DNA of 64,000 nt, taken from assembly GCF_000211415.1 (NCBI RefSeq), contig NZ_GL890773.1, forward strand, positions 66,175 to 130,174. Direction: 5' to 3'. Below, in pieces: positions 10,608 through 21,603 of the stretch (position 1 is its first letter; the number at the start of each line of letters is the position of its first letter). The position numbers were made by a program, and so were the translations under genes. This stretch comes from Enterobacter mori LMG 25706. Its GTDB lineage: Bacteria > Pseudomonadota > Gammaproteobacteria > Enterobacterales > Enterobacteriaceae. A model generated the notes under the pieces. That model saw only the letters and a list, made by a program, of their open reading frames with translations. It searched no databases and was not told the DNA's origin.

Positions 10608-11654
10608 TTAATTTGTGCGACGACGCATTAATGCTACGCCAGCGCCAGTCAATGCGCCCACAATCCCCCACATGATCATCAGGAATGCGCGTCGCGGACT
10701 ATCGCGTTTTACAGGTTCTTCAGGCGTTCTCAAATAACGATACGTCTGAAAACGGGGGTCCATCGTTGGACCGACGTTCAGGGTGTTAAGCATGGCGCGG
10801 TTTTGGTCGTAATCGAGGTCAAAATCAGGGCCAACGGCCTGGAGATTTTCCAGTCGCGCCTGCAGCATTGGACGACCAAGGAGGAACATTTCGGAATCAG
10901 GCAGTCCATCAGCCGGAACATCCGTTTCGCTGCGCGAGATATTGTGCTGCTCCGCAATTTTAAGCGCCTGCTCAATATTGTGGACACGGCGGGCAAAAAT
11001 GGCTTTCGCCACCTCTTCCTGACGTTTCACCTGCGCCTTCATCTGAATCGTTCGCGCAGCCCAGGCACCTTTCAGCTCATCATTGAGATGGCTGGCGGCA
11101 CGCTGGCTGGCAAAGGCCACATACTGACGTAGCAGGTTGTTCGCATCCGGCGCCGTTTCGGCAATCAGCTTCACGCTGTCGCTGACATTGCGCAGCGCAT
11201 CGCCCGGCATAAACTGGATATTGTTGATGAGATCATCCAGCAGCGCGGCATCGACTTTTGTGTTATCAACCCGACGCTGCTTGAAGTAATCGGTCTGCGA
11301 CCAGAAATCGCGACGCGTATCCCACGAGGCGAGCTGCATCACGAACTCTTTGTAGGCCTCATCCATTACGGAAACCTGATCCGGCGTGGCGAGATTCGCT
11401 TTAATATCCAGGTTACGCAGGAACTGCTGCTGGGAATAGAAGCCGCCGAGCATATTAACCGTTGGTCTGTCGGTAATCGCCGTCGCGCTCCACTCTTGTT
11501 TTGCAAAGAATGTGTAGGCCAGCGCTAACAGAGCGAACCCCAACGCGATCCCCGCTATCCAGAATTTGCCCCGCCATAACACGCGAAACAAACCACGAAT
11601 ATCCAGCTCATTCTCAGTTACCACTGATTTCGCTCCCGCCAACGGTTGAGTCAT
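10608..11654 (-). CDS. wzzE: common antigen chain length regulator WzzE
   Basis: A 348-residue polysaccharide co-polymerase (Wzz family) anchored by two membrane segments (about residues 31-52 and 320-340) around a large periplasmic domain rich in helices. It sets the modal length of common antigen chains made by WzyE. The C-terminal segment with PVKRDSPRRAFLMIMWGIVG matches E. coli WzzE. Two ATG codons are adjacent (11657 and 11654); I prefer the second because GGGA then lies five bases upstream and it matches the E. coli start MTQP. Confidence 0.95.
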   Translation of the reverse strand: MTQPLAGAKSVVTENELDIRGLFRVLWRGKFWIAGIALGFALLALAYTFFAKQEWSATAITDRPTVNMLGGFYSQQQFLRNLDIKANLATPDQVSVMDEAYKEFVMQLASWDTRRDFWSQTDYFKQRRVDNTKVDAALLDDLINNIQFMPGDALRNVSDSVKLIAETAPDANNLLRQYVAFASQRAASHLNDELKGAWAARTIQMKAQVKRQEEVAKAIFARRVHNIEQALKIAEQHNISRSETDVPADGLPDSEMFLLGRPMLQARLENLQAVGPDFDLDYDQNRAMLNTLNVGPTMDPRFQTYRYLRTPEEPVKRDSPRRAFLMIMWGIVGALTGAGVALMRRRTN

Positions 11655-11667
11655 CATAGTCCCGGTT

Positions 11668-12771
11668 TTACTTAGTTAATGTTGTGTTTTTGCCACTGTT
11701 CCGACGCATCCTGCGTTTTAAACGTTTAATGAATCGTGCGACTTTCCATGCGCGTTTGATGCAGTAACCGTACATAAAGAATGCTAGCAAGAATAATACC
11801 AACATTACCCATTCAGGGATGAAATGAGCATATTCCGCGGCCACACCAATGCCGGCGAGGATAGCCGCTGCGAGGGTGATCAGGACAAAAGCCTGACGGG
11901 ACGTGAACCCGGCGCGCATGATCAGATGGTGGATATGCTGACGGTCAGGGGAGAATGGACTCATCCCTTTGCGCCGACGGCGATACATAATCGCCACCAT
12001 GTCCATCAGCGGGATAGCAATAATCCACAGCGCCGTTACCGGGCTAATCGGATGTGTTTTACCTTGTGTGGTTTCCAGCAGGACCCAGATAACGGTAAAG
12101 CCAATCAAGGTACTTCCCGCATCACCCATGAAGACTTTATAGCGACGCCCCAATACACCGAGGTTGAGGAAGATATAGGGCAGGATGGCGGCAATCATGG
12201 CGAAACACCACATTGACAGGCTGTACTGACCATCAAACCACAAAATAATACCGATCGCGGCAAACGAGACGGAGGACAACCCGCCGAGCAGGCCGTCAAT
12301 ACCATCGACCATGTTGAAAGCGTTAATTGCCGCCCAGACGGCAAACAGCGTCAGGAAGAAACCAAACGGCCCCAGCACCAGTTCCCACGGGCCAAAAACA
12401 TAACCCAGACTTCTCAGGTACAGGCCGCCGACCACCATCATGATGACGCCAATGGCCGCCTGTACGGTCGCGCGAAACTTCACACTGATATCAAATCGGT
12501 CATCAAGCGCCCCGACTAACACGAGGACGCCCGCACATGCCAGGTAGAGGGCGGCATGCGGAATATAGTAATCCGCGATCGCAAACGTGAAACAGATACC
12601 TGCGTAAACCGAAATCCCCCCCACCAGCGGGATAAGTCCCTGATGGCGCTTACGGAAATTCGGCTTGTCCACTAACCCGATTCTTTTTGCTACCTTGCGC
12701 GCAATGAACAAAAAACAGGTTGTGAATAAAAAAATACTGATCAGCTCAGTTACTGCAGTGAGTAGATTCAC
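11668..12771 (-). CDS. wecA: undecaprenyl-phosphate GlcNAc-1-phosphate transferase WecA
   Basis: A 367-residue polyprenyl-phosphate GlcNAc-1-P transferase with about 11 membrane segments. It starts both common antigen and many O-antigens by making GlcNAc-PP-undecaprenol. The DDRFD block (about residues 90-94), NAFNMVDGIDGL and FMGDAGS motifs and the HIHH carbohydrate-recognition motif are all present. It begins with GTG. It is the first gene of the wec operon, 244 nt after rho. Confidence 0.97.
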   Translation of the reverse strand: MNLLTAVTELISIFLFTTCFLFIARKVAKRIGLVDKPNFRKRHQGLIPLVGGISVYAGICFTFAIADYYIPHAALYLACAGVLVLVGALDDRFDISVKFRATVQAAIGVIMMVVGGLYLRSLGYVFGPWELVLGPFGFFLTLFAVWAAINAFNMVDGIDGLLGGLSSVSFAAIGIILWFDGQYSLSMWCFAMIAAILPYIFLNLGVLGRRYKVFMGDAGSTLIGFTVIWVLLETTQGKTHPISPVTALWIIAIPLMDMVAIMYRRRRKGMSPFSPDRQHIHHLIMRAGFTSRQAFVLITLAAAILAGIGVAAEYAHFIPEWVMLVLFLLAFFMYGYCIKRAWKVARFIKRLKRRMRRNSGKNTTLTK

Positions 12772-12804
12772 AATGGATTGCTCTCAACAAAAGTTAGTCC
12801 CGCA

Positions 12805-12834
12805 AGTATAACCATGAAGCACCCTGCCTCTGAA
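12805..12834 (-). promoter_or_regulatory. candidate promoter of the wec operon
   Basis: On the minus strand TTCAGA (12829-12834) and TATACT (12805-12810) stand 18 bp apart, about 34 nt upstream of the wecA start. The -10 hexamer is good and the -35 hexamer is weak. It lies downstream of the rho terminator hairpin, where an operon promoter is expected. Confidence 0.4.
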
Positions 12835-12970
12835 GGAATAAAAGGTGGCCTCTCACAACTCCCTTTGTATGTTTTTCAATCAATTATTTCTTTGACTGTT
12901 TAAACCTGCTTATTGTCGCACCGACAGGTCGAAAATGGGAGTCTGTGGTAATAGCGTATAGTCCATAAAT

Positions 12971-12998
12971 GAAAAACGCCACGTAAAAACGTGGCGTT
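12971..12998 (-). terminator. intrinsic terminator after rho
   Basis: On the minus strand a stem AACGCCACGT / ACGTGGCGTT with a short T loop is followed by TTTTTC, starting about 18 nt past the rho stop codon. It has the form of a Rho-independent terminator and separates rho from the wec operon. Confidence 0.8.
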
Positions 12999-13015
12999 CA
13001 CTGGGATAATTTACG

Positions 13016-14275
13016 TTACGAGCGTTTCATCATGTCGAAGAAATCGTCGTTGGTTTTGGTCATCGCCAGTTTGTTGATGAGGAACTCCATTGCGTCGATT
13101 TCACCCATTGGATGGATGATTTTGCGCAGGATCCACATTTTCTGCAGCTCTTCCTGAGTGGTGAGCAGCTCTTCCTTACGGGTACCGGAACGGTTGTAGT
13201 CGATAGCCGGGAAGACGCGTTTTTCAGCGATCTTACGAGAGAGGTGCAGTTCCATGTTGCCTGTACCTTTAAACTCTTCGTAGATAACTTCGTCCATTTT
13301 GGAGCCGGTATCAATCAGCGCGGTCGCAATGATGGTCAGGCTGCCGCCCTCTTCCACGTTACGTGCCGCACCGAAGAAGCGCTTCGGACGATGCAGGGCG
13401 TTGGCATCCACACCACCGGTCAATACTTTACCGGAAGCTGGCACCACGGTGTTGTACGCACGCGCCAGACGGGTGATGGAGTCGAGCAGGATGATCACGT
13501 CTTTCTTGTGCTCAACCAGGCGTTTCGCCTTCTCGATAACCATTTCTGCAACCTGAACGTGGCGAGATGCTGGCTCGTCGAAGGTAGAAGCAACCACTTC
13601 ACCTTTAACCAGACGCTGCATCTCGGTCACTTCTTCCGGACGTTCGTCAATCAGCAGTACCATCAGCACGCAGTCTGGGTGGTTGTAGGCAATGCTCTGC
13701 GCGATGTTCTGCAGCAGCATGGTTTTACCCGCTTTTGGCGGTGCCACAATCAGGCCACGCTGACCACGACCAATAGGTGATGCCAGATCCAGAACGCGAG
13801 CAGTTAAGTCTTCGGTAGAACCGTTACCACGCTCCATGCGCAGGCGAGAGTTCGCGTGCAGCGGCGTTAAGTTCTCAAAGAGGATCTTATTGCGCGAGTT
13901 TTCCGGTTTGTCGTAGTTAACTTCGTTAACTTTCAACAACGCAAAGTAGCGTTCACCCTCTTTTGGAGGACGAATCTTACCTGAAATGGTGTCACCAGTG
14001 CGGAGGTTGAAACGGCGGATTTGGCTAGGGGATACGTAGATGTCGTCAGGGCCGGCGAGGTAGGAGCTGTCTGCAGAGCGGAGGAAACCAAATCCGTCTT
14101 GCAATATCTCCAGCACACCGTCGCCAAAGATATCTTCGCCACTCTTAGCGTGCTGCTTCAGGATGGCGAAAATGATGTCCTGCTTGCGCATACGAGCCTG
14201 GTTTTCCAGCCCCATATTTTCGCCGAGAGTGATCAGCTCAGAAACCGGCGTATTCTTTAATTCGGTAAGATTCAT
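13016..14275 (-). CDS. rho: transcription termination factor Rho
   Basis: A 419-residue hexameric RNA-dependent ATPase and helicase that terminates transcription. Order: N-terminal helical bundle and cold-shock-like RNA-binding domain (1-130), then a RecA-like ATPase domain with P-loop APPKAGKT (about 178-185). The sequence is almost identical to E. coli Rho. I start at 14275 (MNLTELKN) as in E. coli; an open frame continues upstream by 24 codons without family support. Rho is autoregulated through its own leader, which here is the 341-nt region 14276-14616. Confidence 0.98.
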   Translation of the reverse strand: MNLTELKNTPVSELITLGENMGLENQARMRKQDIIFAILKQHAKSGEDIFGDGVLEILQDGFGFLRSADSSYLAGPDDIYVSPSQIRRFNLRTGDTISGKIRPPKEGERYFALLKVNEVNYDKPENSRNKILFENLTPLHANSRLRMERGNGSTEDLTARVLDLASPIGRGQRGLIVAPPKAGKTMLLQNIAQSIAYNHPDCVLMVLLIDERPEEVTEMQRLVKGEVVASTFDEPASRHVQVAEMVIEKAKRLVEHKKDVIILLDSITRLARAYNTVVPASGKVLTGGVDANALHRPKRFFGAARNVEEGGSLTIIATALIDTGSKMDEVIYEEFKGTGNMELHLSRKIAEKRVFPAIDYNRSGTRKEELLTTQEELQKMWILRKIIHPMGEIDAMEFLINKLAMTKTNDDFFDMMKRS

Positions 14276-14363
14276 AATGGTGTGGGTTCTTAAACTCGGG
14301 GTGATTCTCGAACTTAATGTTGTGAATGGTATGGCAGGGTCATCCATGCCTGTTTAGCGGCCA

Positions 14364-14439
14364 TCAACTCATGTCTGTTCGCTGTCTGGTCACAGGGAAA
14401 GAACGCAGAACTGAAACGACAAGACGGATTGAGTGACAA
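14364..14439 (-). pseudogene. rhoL: relic of the rho leader peptide gene rhoL
   Basis: The rho leader (14276-14616, 341 nt) has no intact gene. Its minus strand reads SLNPSCRFSSA from 14436 and, one frame away, PVTRQRTDMS followed by a stop at 14364. Joined, these match the E. coli RhoL leader peptide as I recall it (SLNPSCRFSSA followed by YSPVTRQRKDMS). One extra base separates the two parts (73 nt from the first codon to the stop), and no ATG precedes them; a TAG stands six codons upstream of the serine. The peptide is therefore not made as in E. coli, although the DNA stays recognisable, probably because it forms part of the Rho-loading leader. Confidence 0.6.
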
Positions 14440-14616
14440 GCCCGGAATCTAGCAACTTCACGCACTGTTCATGTTAACAACGGGAAGTATCGGGTAAAAC
14501 AAGATTCAAACAACAAGATATGTTTAAAACGAAGTCATAGCTAACTTAGCACGACTAAAGCCGGGCGTCCAGAGATCCACACAATTTAGGCGCTCAGGAC
14601 GCTCAGCCGAGAAACC

Positions 14617-14946
14617 TTACGCCAGATTAGCGTCGAGGAACTCTTTCAGTTGACCTTTGGACAGTGCGCCCACTTTGGTCGCTGCCACTTCACCGTTTTT
14701 GAACAGCAGCAGGGTCGGGATGCCACGGATACCGTATTTTGGCGCGGTGCCCGGGTTCTGGTCGATGTTCAGCTTGGCAACGGTCAGTTTGCCCTGATAT
14801 TCGTCAGCGATTTCATCCAGAATCGGGGCGATCATTTTGCAAGGACCACACCATTCAGCCCAGAAATCGACGAGGGTTAGCCCGTCAGCCTTAAGCACGT
14901 CCGTGTCAAAACTGTCGTCAGTCAGGTGAATAATTTTATCGCTCAT
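14617..14946 (-). CDS. trxA: thioredoxin 1
   Basis: A 109-residue cytoplasmic disulfide reductase with the classic WCGPC active site (Cys33 and Cys36), reduced by TrxB. The start MSDKIIHL at 14946 matches E. coli TrxA; 25 more open codons upstream lack support. It supports ribonucleotide reductase, PAPS reductase and methionine sulfoxide repair. It stands alone upstream of the rho leader and is divergent from rhlB across 144 nt. Confidence 0.98.
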   Translation of the reverse strand: MSDKIIHLTDDSFDTDVLKADGLTLVDFWAEWCGPCKMIAPILDEIADEYQGKLTVAKLNIDQNPGTAPKYGIRGIPTLLLFKNGEVAATKVGALSKGQLKEFLDANLA

Positions 14947-15090
14947 ATATAACTCCACAGGAATAAGCCTGGTACGTTGGTTTTGTCTCCACCAACGACG
15001 TGTTGATGTCGCATTAACCAACTAAAGGTTGACTTTATTTCACCGGATACGCTTTCGTAAAGCAATAGTAAGCTGATATTCTACCACACT

Positions 15091-16359
15091 ATGAGCAAAA
15101 CACATTTAACAGAACAGAAGTTTTCCGACTTCGCCCTGCACCCAAAAGTGATCGAAGCCCTTGAAAATAAAGGGTTTCATAACTGCACGCCCATTCAGGC
15201 TCTCGCCCTGCCGCTTACGCTGGCCGGTCGCGATGTTGCAGGGCAGGCGCAAACCGGTACTGGCAAAACGATGGCGTTCTTAACGTCAACGTTTCATTAT
15301 TTACTGTCTCATCCAGCGATTGCAGACCGCAAAGTTAACCAGCCGCGCGCGCTTATTATGGCCCCGACGCGAGAACTGGCGGTACAGATCCACGCAGACG
15401 CTGAACCCCTGGCGCAGGCTACTGGCCTGAAGCTTGGCCTGGCCTATGGCGGCGACGGCTACGATAAGCAGCTGAAAGTGCTGGAAAGCGGTGTGGATAT
15501 CCTGATCGGTACCACTGGCCGTCTTATCGACTACGCCAAACAGAACCATATCAACCTCGGTGCCATCCAGGTTGTCGTGCTGGATGAAGCCGACCGTATG
15601 TACGATCTGGGCTTCATTAAAGACATCCGCTGGCTGTTCCGCCGCATGCCTGCTGCGAATCAGCGTCTGAACATGCTGTTCTCTGCAACCCTTTCTTACC
15701 GCGTTCGCGAACTGGCGTTCGAACAAATGAACAACGCCGAGTATGTGGAAGTGGAGCCAGAGCAGAAAACAGGTCACCGCATTAAAGAAGAGCTCTTCTA
15801 TCCTTCGAATGAAGAGAAAATGCGTCTGCTGCAAACGCTGATCGAAGAAGAATGGCCCGATCGCGCCATCATCTTTGCGAACACCAAACACCGCTGTGAA
15901 GATATCTGGGGCCATCTGGCTGCAGACGGTCACCGTGTTGGTCTGCTGACCGGCGACGTTGCACAGAAAAAACGCCTGCGTATTCTTGAAGAATTTACCC
16001 GTGGCGATCTCGATATTCTGGTCGCAACCGACGTTGCCGCTCGTGGTCTGCACATCCCAGCCGTGACGCACGTTTTTAACTATGATCTGCCAGATGACTG
16101 CGAAGACTATGTACACCGTATCGGTCGTACCGGTCGTGCGGGCGCAAGCGGTCACTCTATTAGCCTTGCGTGTGAAGAGTATGCGCTGAATCTTCCAGCC
16201 ATTGAGACCTACATCGGTCACTCTATTCCGCAGAGCAAATACAACCCGGAAGCGCTGTTAAGCGAACTGCCGCCGCCGAAGCGTCTTACTCGCCCACGCT
16301 CCGGCAATGGTCCGCGTCGTTCTGGTGGCGCACCGCGTAATCGTCGTCGTTCAGGTTAA
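15091..16359 (+). CDS. rhlB: ATP-dependent RNA helicase RhlB
   Basis: A 422-residue DEAD-box helicase, one residue longer than in E. coli. It shows the Q motif near residue 30, AQTGTGKT (motif I), DEAD (motif II, in [10 protein letters not shown]), SAT (motif III) and [10 protein letters not shown] (motif VI), and ends in a basic, Arg-rich tail. It unwinds structured RNA for PNPase within the RNase E degradosome. gppA follows after 6 nt, so the two are co-transcribed. Confidence 0.98.
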   Translation: MSKTHLTEQKFSDFALHPKVIEALENKGFHNCTPIQALALPLTLAGRDVAGQAQTGTGKTMAFLTSTFHYLLSHPAIADRKVNQPRALIMAPTRELAVQIHADAEPLAQATGLKLGLAYGGDGYDKQLKVLESGVDILIGTTGRLIDYAKQNHINLGAIQVVVLDEADRMYDLGFIKDIRWLFRRMPAANQRLNMLFSATLSYRVRELAFEQMNNAEYVEVEPEQKTGHRIKEELFYPSNEEKMRLLQTLIEEEWPDRAIIFANTKHRCEDIWGHLAADGHRVGLLTGDVAQKKRLRILEEFTRGDLDILVATDVAARGLHIPAVTHVFNYDLPDDCEDYVHRIGRTGRAGASGHSISLACEEYALNLPAIETYIGHSIPQSKYNPEALLSELPPPKRLTRPRSGNGPRRSGGAPRNRRRSG

Positions 16360-16365
16360 GAAATT

Positions 16366-17850
16366 ATGCTCAGTTCCACCTCGCTATATGCGGCAATTGA
16401 TCTCGGTTCGAATAGTTTTCATATGCTGGTTGTGCGCGAGGTGGCGGGAAGCATACAGACGCTGACGCGCATTAAGCGCAAGGTCCGCCTGGCGGCGGGC
16501 CTGAGCAGCGACAATCATCTCTCCCCCGAAGCCATGGAACGTGGCTGGCAGTGTCTGCGCCTCTTTGCTGAGCGCCTGCAGGACATACCCCATACCCAAA
16601 TCCGCGTTGTCGCTACCGCGACGCTTCGCCTGGCGGTTAATGCCGTGGATTTTATTGCCAAAGCGCAGGAAATTCTCGGTTGCCCGGTGCAGGTCATCAG
16701 CGGTGAAGAAGAAGCGCGTCTGATCTATCAGGGCGTGGCGCACACCACCGGGGGTGACGATCGCCGTCTGGTGGTGGATATTGGCGGAGCGAGCACTGAA
16801 CTGGTCACCGGCACGGGCGCCCAGGCGACGTCGCTGTTCAGCCTGTCGATGGGCTGCGTGACCTGGCTTGAGCGCTACTTTACCGACCGCAATCTCGCGC
16901 AAGAGAACTTCGACGAGGCTGAAAATGCCGCGCGCGAGGTGCTGCGTCCGGTCATGGACGAATTGCGCTACCACGGCTGGAAAGTGTGCGTTGGCGCGTC
17001 CGGAACCGTACAGGCGTTGCAGGAAATCATGATGGCGCAGGGGATGGACGAGCGGATCACGCTTGCCAAACTCCAGCAACTGAAGCAACGCGCTATTCAG
17101 TGTGGTCGGCTGGAAGAGCTGGAAATTGAAGGCCTGACGCTTGAGCGTGCATTGGTTTTTCCAAGCGGTCTGGCCATTCTGATCGCCATTTTCACCGAAC
17201 TGAATATCCAGTGCATGACCCTTGCAGGCGGCGCGCTGCGCGAAGGTCTGGTCTACGGAATGCTGCATCTGTCGGTTGATCTGGACATCCGCAGCCGTAC
17301 GCTGCGTAACGTCCAGCGCCGCTTCATTGTGGATACCGAGCAGGCACAACGGGTGGGACAGCTGGCATCGCTCTTTGCGGACCAGGTCAAACCGCGTTGG
17401 GATATTGAACCATTAAGTCGCGATTTGCTGCTAAGTGCATGTGCGCTGCATGAAATTGGCCTGAGCGTTGAGTACAAGCAAGCGCCGCTGCATGCCGCCT
17501 GGCTGGTGCGTAATCTTGATTTGCCGGGCTATACCCCTGCGCAGAAAAAATTGCTCGCTACCCTGCTGCTAAACCAGACCAATGCCGTGGATCTCTCTTC
17601 ACTCCACCAGCAAAATGCGGTGCCGCCGCGCGTGGCCGAGCATCTGTGCCGTTTACTTCGTCTGGCGATTTTGTTTGCCAGCCGTCGCCGCGACGATCTC
17701 CTCCCGGCAATTACGCTGGTGGCAGACGATGAAAAGCTCACGCTGACGCTACCGGAAAATTGGTTGGATAATCACCCACTTGGGGCAGAGCTGATCGAGC
17801 AAGAGTGCCAGTGGCAGAGCTACGTGCACTGGGCGCTTGAGATAAAGTAA
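16366..17850 (+). CDS. gppA: guanosine-5'-triphosphate,3'-diphosphate pyrophosphatase GppA
   Basis: A 494-residue enzyme of the Ppx/GppA family with an ASKHA actin-like fold. It converts pppGpp to ppGpp and can act on polyphosphate. The phosphate-binding motif is [12 protein letters not shown] (about residues 9-20), and a second nucleotide motif is [11 protein letters not shown]. The C-terminal part is the all-helical domain of this family. It lies just after rhlB, as in E. coli, and is convergent with rep across a REP element. Confidence 0.97.
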   Translation: MLSSTSLYAAIDLGSNSFHMLVVREVAGSIQTLTRIKRKVRLAAGLSSDNHLSPEAMERGWQCLRLFAERLQDIPHTQIRVVATATLRLAVNAVDFIAKAQEILGCPVQVISGEEEARLIYQGVAHTTGGDDRRLVVDIGGASTELVTGTGAQATSLFSLSMGCVTWLERYFTDRNLAQENFDEAENAAREVLRPVMDELRYHGWKVCVGASGTVQALQEIMMAQGMDERITLAKLQQLKQRAIQCGRLEELEIEGLTLERALVFPSGLAILIAIFTELNIQCMTLAGGALREGLVYGMLHLSVDLDIRSRTLRNVQRRFIVDTEQAQRVGQLASLFADQVKPRWDIEPLSRDLLLSACALHEIGLSVEYKQAPLHAAWLVRNLDLPGYTPAQKKLLATLLLNQTNAVDLSSLHQQNAVPPRVAEHLCRLLRLAILFASRRRDDLLPAITLVADDEKLTLTLPENWLDNHPLGAELIEQECQWQSYVHWALEIK

Positions 17851-17862
17851 GTCGCTGAACAA

Positions 17863-17895
17863 TGCCGGGTGGCGGCTTCGCCTTACCCGGCCTAC
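17863..17895. repeat. REP (palindromic unit) element
   Basis: GCCGGGTGGCGGC followed by TTCGCCTTACCCGGC forms the standard imperfect REP hairpin of enterobacteria. It lies between the convergent genes gppA and rep, where such elements commonly protect mRNA 3' ends or bind gyrase, Pol I or IHF. Confidence 0.85.
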
Positions 17896-17901
17896 TCATC
17901 A

Positions 17902-19926
17902 TTATCCCTTCTCTTTGGCTTTTGCCAGCATGGCGCGAATATTCGCCACGTTAGCCTGTCCCTTGTGCATGCGCTCTTCCGCGGTAATGACTTTGCGTTC
18001 CTGCTCCCAGATGAGGTCGTCCTGAGGTAGCTCCAGCAGGAAACGGCTCGGCTCAGGGCGCACCAGTTCACCGTACTGTCTGCGCTCTTTACACAGGGTA
18101 AAAATCAGCTCTTTCTGCGCGCGGGTGATCCCCACGTAGGCCAGTCGACGCTCTTCATCGACGTTATCTTCATCAATGCTGCTCTGGTGCGGCAGTAAGC
18201 CCTCTTCCATACCGACCAGATAGACATACGGGAATTCCAGACCTTTGGACGCATGCAGGGTCATCAACTGCACCTGGTCGGCCTCTTCCTCACTCTCACC
18301 GCGCTCCATCATATCGCGCAGCGTAAAGCGGGTGACTACCTGGGTCAGCGTCATCGGCTCGTCAATGTCCGAGCCTTCCAGCATTTCGGTCATCCAGCTA
18401 AAGAGCTGGTTGACGTTTTTCATTCGCATCTCGGCCGCTTTCGGGCTGGCAGAGGTTTCGTACAGCCAGGATTCGTAGTCGATACCATGGATCAGGTCCC
18501 GCACGGCAGCCACAGGCTCACGCTCTGCCAGCCGCTGTACTTCACCAAGCCAGTGGGTGAAGCGGGTTAAGTTGTCATATCCGCGTCCCGTCAGCGTCTG
18601 GCTTAGCCCCATGTCAAAGCTGGCGGTAAACAGGCTTTTATTGCGGGTCATCGCCCACTCGCCCAGCTTTTGCAGCGTCGCCGGGCCGATCTCGCGTTTC
18701 GGCGTATTCACAATGCGCAGGAAGGCACTGTCATCATCCGGGTTAGTCAGCACGCGCAGATAGGCCAGCAGATCTTTAATTTCCGGGCGCGAGAAGAATG
18801 AGGTTCCACCCGAAATTTTGTAAGGAATACGGTTCTGCATCAGCATCTTTTCAAAGACGCGCGATTGGTGATTACCGCGATAGAGGATTGCGTAATCCTT
18901 GTACTCCGTTTTATTCACGAAGTGATGGGCAATCAGCTCACCGGTGACGCGTTCGGCTTCGTGTTCTTCATTGTTGGCGCTGAGCACTTTCAGCTCTGTA
19001 CCGTAGCCCAGCTCGGAGAAAAGACGCTTCTCAAACACGTGTGGGTTATTGGCGATCAGGATATTCGCCGCTTTCAGGATGCGACCGGACGAACGGTAGT
19101 TCTGCTCCAGCTTAATCACCTGCAACGCCGGGAAATCTTTGCTCAGCAGCACCAGGTTTTGCGGACGCGCGCCGCGCCAGGAGTAGATCGACTGGTCGTC
19201 GTCGCCAACCACGGTGAAACGCGCGCGTTGCCCTACCAGCAATTTCACCAGCTCGTACTGGCTGGTGTTGGTGTCCTGATATTCATCCACCAGCAGGTAG
19301 CGGATCTTGTTCTGCCAGCGCTCGCGCACCTCTTCATTACGCTGCAACAGCAACGTCGGCAGCAGGATCAGGTCGTCGAAATCCAGCACGTTACACGCTT
19401 TCATGTGCGCATCGTACAGACCATAGCAGTGAGCGAAGATACGATCCCGTTCCCCTTTCGCGCTGGCTGCCGCCTGGGCTGGCGTCATCAGATCGTTTTT
19501 CCAGTTGGAGATCGTCGAGATCAGCTGTTGCAGCAGGACTTTGTCATCTTCAATCAGCCCTTCCGTCAGCTCTTTAAGCAGCGCCACCTGGTCAGTATCA
19601 TCGAAAAGCGAGAAGTTGGACTTCATCCCCAGCGCCGCGTATTCGCGTTTAATAATATCCAGCCCCAGCGTGTGGAAGGTGGAGATCATCAGCCCGCGCG
19701 CCTCTTTACGGCCCAGCGTCTGCCCCACACGCTCTTTCATCTCGCGCGCGGCTTTGTTGGTAAACGTTACCGCCGCAATATGGCGTGCCTGATAGCCGCA
19801 CTCGCGGATCAGGTGGGCGATTTTATTGGTGATCACGCGGGTTTTACCCGAACCCGCCCCTGCCAGCACCAGGCATGGTCCAGTAACGAATTCGACCGCT
19901 TGTTGTTGTCCAGGGTTTAAACGCAT
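17902..19926 (-). CDS. rep: ATP-dependent DNA helicase Rep
   Basis: A 674-residue superfamily 1A 3'-5' DNA helicase that clears proteins ahead of replication forks and works with DnaB. It shows Walker A AGAGSGKT (residues 22-29), motif [10 protein letters not shown], motif [15 protein letters not shown] and motif [14 protein letters not shown] start at 19926 (MRLNPGQQ) as in E. coli; five more codons are open upstream. The last residues differ from E. coli Rep, as is usual in this disordered tail. It is divergent from the first ppiC gene. Confidence 0.98.
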   Translation of the reverse strand: MRLNPGQQQAVEFVTGPCLVLAGAGSGKTRVITNKIAHLIRECGYQARHIAAVTFTNKAAREMKERVGQTLGRKEARGLMISTFHTLGLDIIKREYAALGMKSNFSLFDDTDQVALLKELTEGLIEDDKVLLQQLISTISNWKNDLMTPAQAAASAKGERDRIFAHCYGLYDAHMKACNVLDFDDLILLPTLLLQRNEEVRERWQNKIRYLLVDEYQDTNTSQYELVKLLVGQRARFTVVGDDDQSIYSWRGARPQNLVLLSKDFPALQVIKLEQNYRSSGRILKAANILIANNPHVFEKRLFSELGYGTELKVLSANNEEHEAERVTGELIAHHFVNKTEYKDYAILYRGNHQSRVFEKMLMQNRIPYKISGGTSFFSRPEIKDLLAYLRVLTNPDDDSAFLRIVNTPKREIGPATLQKLGEWAMTRNKSLFTASFDMGLSQTLTGRGYDNLTRFTHWLGEVQRLAEREPVAAVRDLIHGIDYESWLYETSASPKAAEMRMKNVNQLFSWMTEMLEGSDIDEPMTLTQVVTRFTLRDMMERGESEEEADQVQLMTLHASKGLEFPYVYLVGMEEGLLPHQSSIDEDNVDEERRLAYVGITRAQKELIFTLCKERRQYGELVRPEPSRFLLELPQDDLIWEQERKVITAEERMHKGQANVANIRAMLAKAKEKG

Positions 19927-20038
19927 GGGAATATTGCTCAATCTTCGAACGGGGTGGGGATTGTAGCAGAAAGCCGGGCGCAGATTTACCGGCTAATGAT
20001 AAAGTGGCGAAAAGGCCATTAACCCGTAGAGCAGAACC

Positions 20039-20652
<614 letters not shown>

Positions 20653-20653
20653 C

Positions 20654-20689
20654 AAAAAGCCCGGTGAGTCAATGCACCGGGCTTTTTTG
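20654..20689. terminator. bidirectional intrinsic terminator between ppiC and cysE
   Basis: AAAAAGCCCGGTG, an eight-base loop and CACCGGGCTTTTTT form a strong GC stem with A and T runs on both sides. It can serve both ppiC (plus strand) and cysE (minus strand). It also marks the gene-order break relative to K-12. Confidence 0.88.
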
Positions 20690-20707
20690 TCAATGGCTGC
20701 CGACAGG

Positions 20708-21529
20708 CTAAATGCCGTCGCCATACTCGAACGTATGATGAATACCGTTGAAGTGCTGATCCATATCCATCGACGGTTTATCGCTATCCGGTTTACCGAC
20801 AATGCGCGCCGGTACGCCAGCAGCGGTGGTGTGCGGCGGTACAGGCTGCAGCACAACTGAGCCCGCCCCTATTTTGGCCCCACGTCCCACTTCGATATTA
20901 CCGAGGATCTTCGCTCCCGCGCCAATCATCACCCCTTCACGGATCTTCGGATGGCGATCGCCGCTGGTTTTACCGGTACCGCCCAGGGTAACCGACTGCA
21001 GGATAGAGACATCATCTTCAATCACCGCCGTTTCGCCGACAACAATGCCAGTGGCGTGGTCGAGCATGATGCCACGACCAATTTTCGCCGCAGGGTGAAT
21101 GTCCACCTGGAAGGTCACAGAAACCTGATTTTGCAGGAAGATAGCCAGCGCGCGGCGGCCTTCATTCCATAACCAGTGTCCGATGCGATAAGCCTGAAGC
21201 GCGTGGAAGCCCTTCAGATACAGCAGCGGCGTGGAGTATTTATCGACCGCCGGGTCACGCGTGCGCACGGCCTGGATATCACAGGCGGCAGAGGCGATCA
21301 TCTCCGGGTCAGCGGCATAGGCCTCTTCCACCACTTCACGAATAGCGATAGCAGGCATGATGGAGGAAGCCAGTTTATTGGCGAGCATATAGCTCAGGGC
21401 GCTGCCGAGGTCTTCGTGCTTGAGTAGCGTCGCGTGGTAGAAACTGGCCAGCATAGGCTCGCAGTCGGCCAAAGCCCGGGCTTCGGCTTTAATATTGTTC
21501 CAGACGATATCCAGTTCTTCACACGGCAT
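20708..21529 (-). CDS. cysE: serine O-acetyltransferase
   Basis: A 273-residue enzyme that makes O-acetylserine from serine and acetyl-CoA, the first committed step of cysteine synthesis, inhibited by cysteine. The N-terminal half is helical. The C-terminal half has left-handed hexapeptide repeats (for example around DHATGIVVGETAVIEDDV), and the tail MDMDQHFNGIHHTFEYGDGI matches the part that forms the complex with CysK. It follows gpsA after 74 nt, as in E. coli. Confidence 0.98.
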   Translation of the reverse strand: MPCEELDIVWNNIKAEARALADCEPMLASFYHATLLKHEDLGSALSYMLANKLASSIMPAIAIREVVEEAYAADPEMIASAACDIQAVRTRDPAVDKYSTPLLYLKGFHALQAYRIGHWLWNEGRRALAIFLQNQVSVTFQVDIHPAAKIGRGIMLDHATGIVVGETAVIEDDVSILQSVTLGGTGKTSGDRHPKIREGVMIGAGAKILGNIEVGRGAKIGAGSVVLQPVPPHTTAAGVPARIVGKPDSDKPSMDMDQHFNGIHHTFEYGDGI

Positions 21530-21550
21530 TGCTTACTCCAGACGATAGTT

Positions 21551-21584
21551 AATGACCAGCCAGTTCTGCGCTGGCTGGGTCATT
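21551..21584. other. long hairpin between gpsA and cysE
   Basis: AATGACCAGCCAG and CTGGCTGGGTCATT pair over 13 bp with a single bulge around TTCTGCG. It fills half of the 74-nt gap between gpsA and cysE. There is no U-tract on the minus strand, so a role in mRNA stability or partial termination is more likely than full termination. Confidence 0.65.
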
Positions 21585-21603
21585 CAGGTGACAACGGTTC
21601 CGA

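Noticed and set aside
18865-19920. Long open frame on the plus strand inside rep
   Set aside because: Antisense shadow of rep with no recognisable domains.
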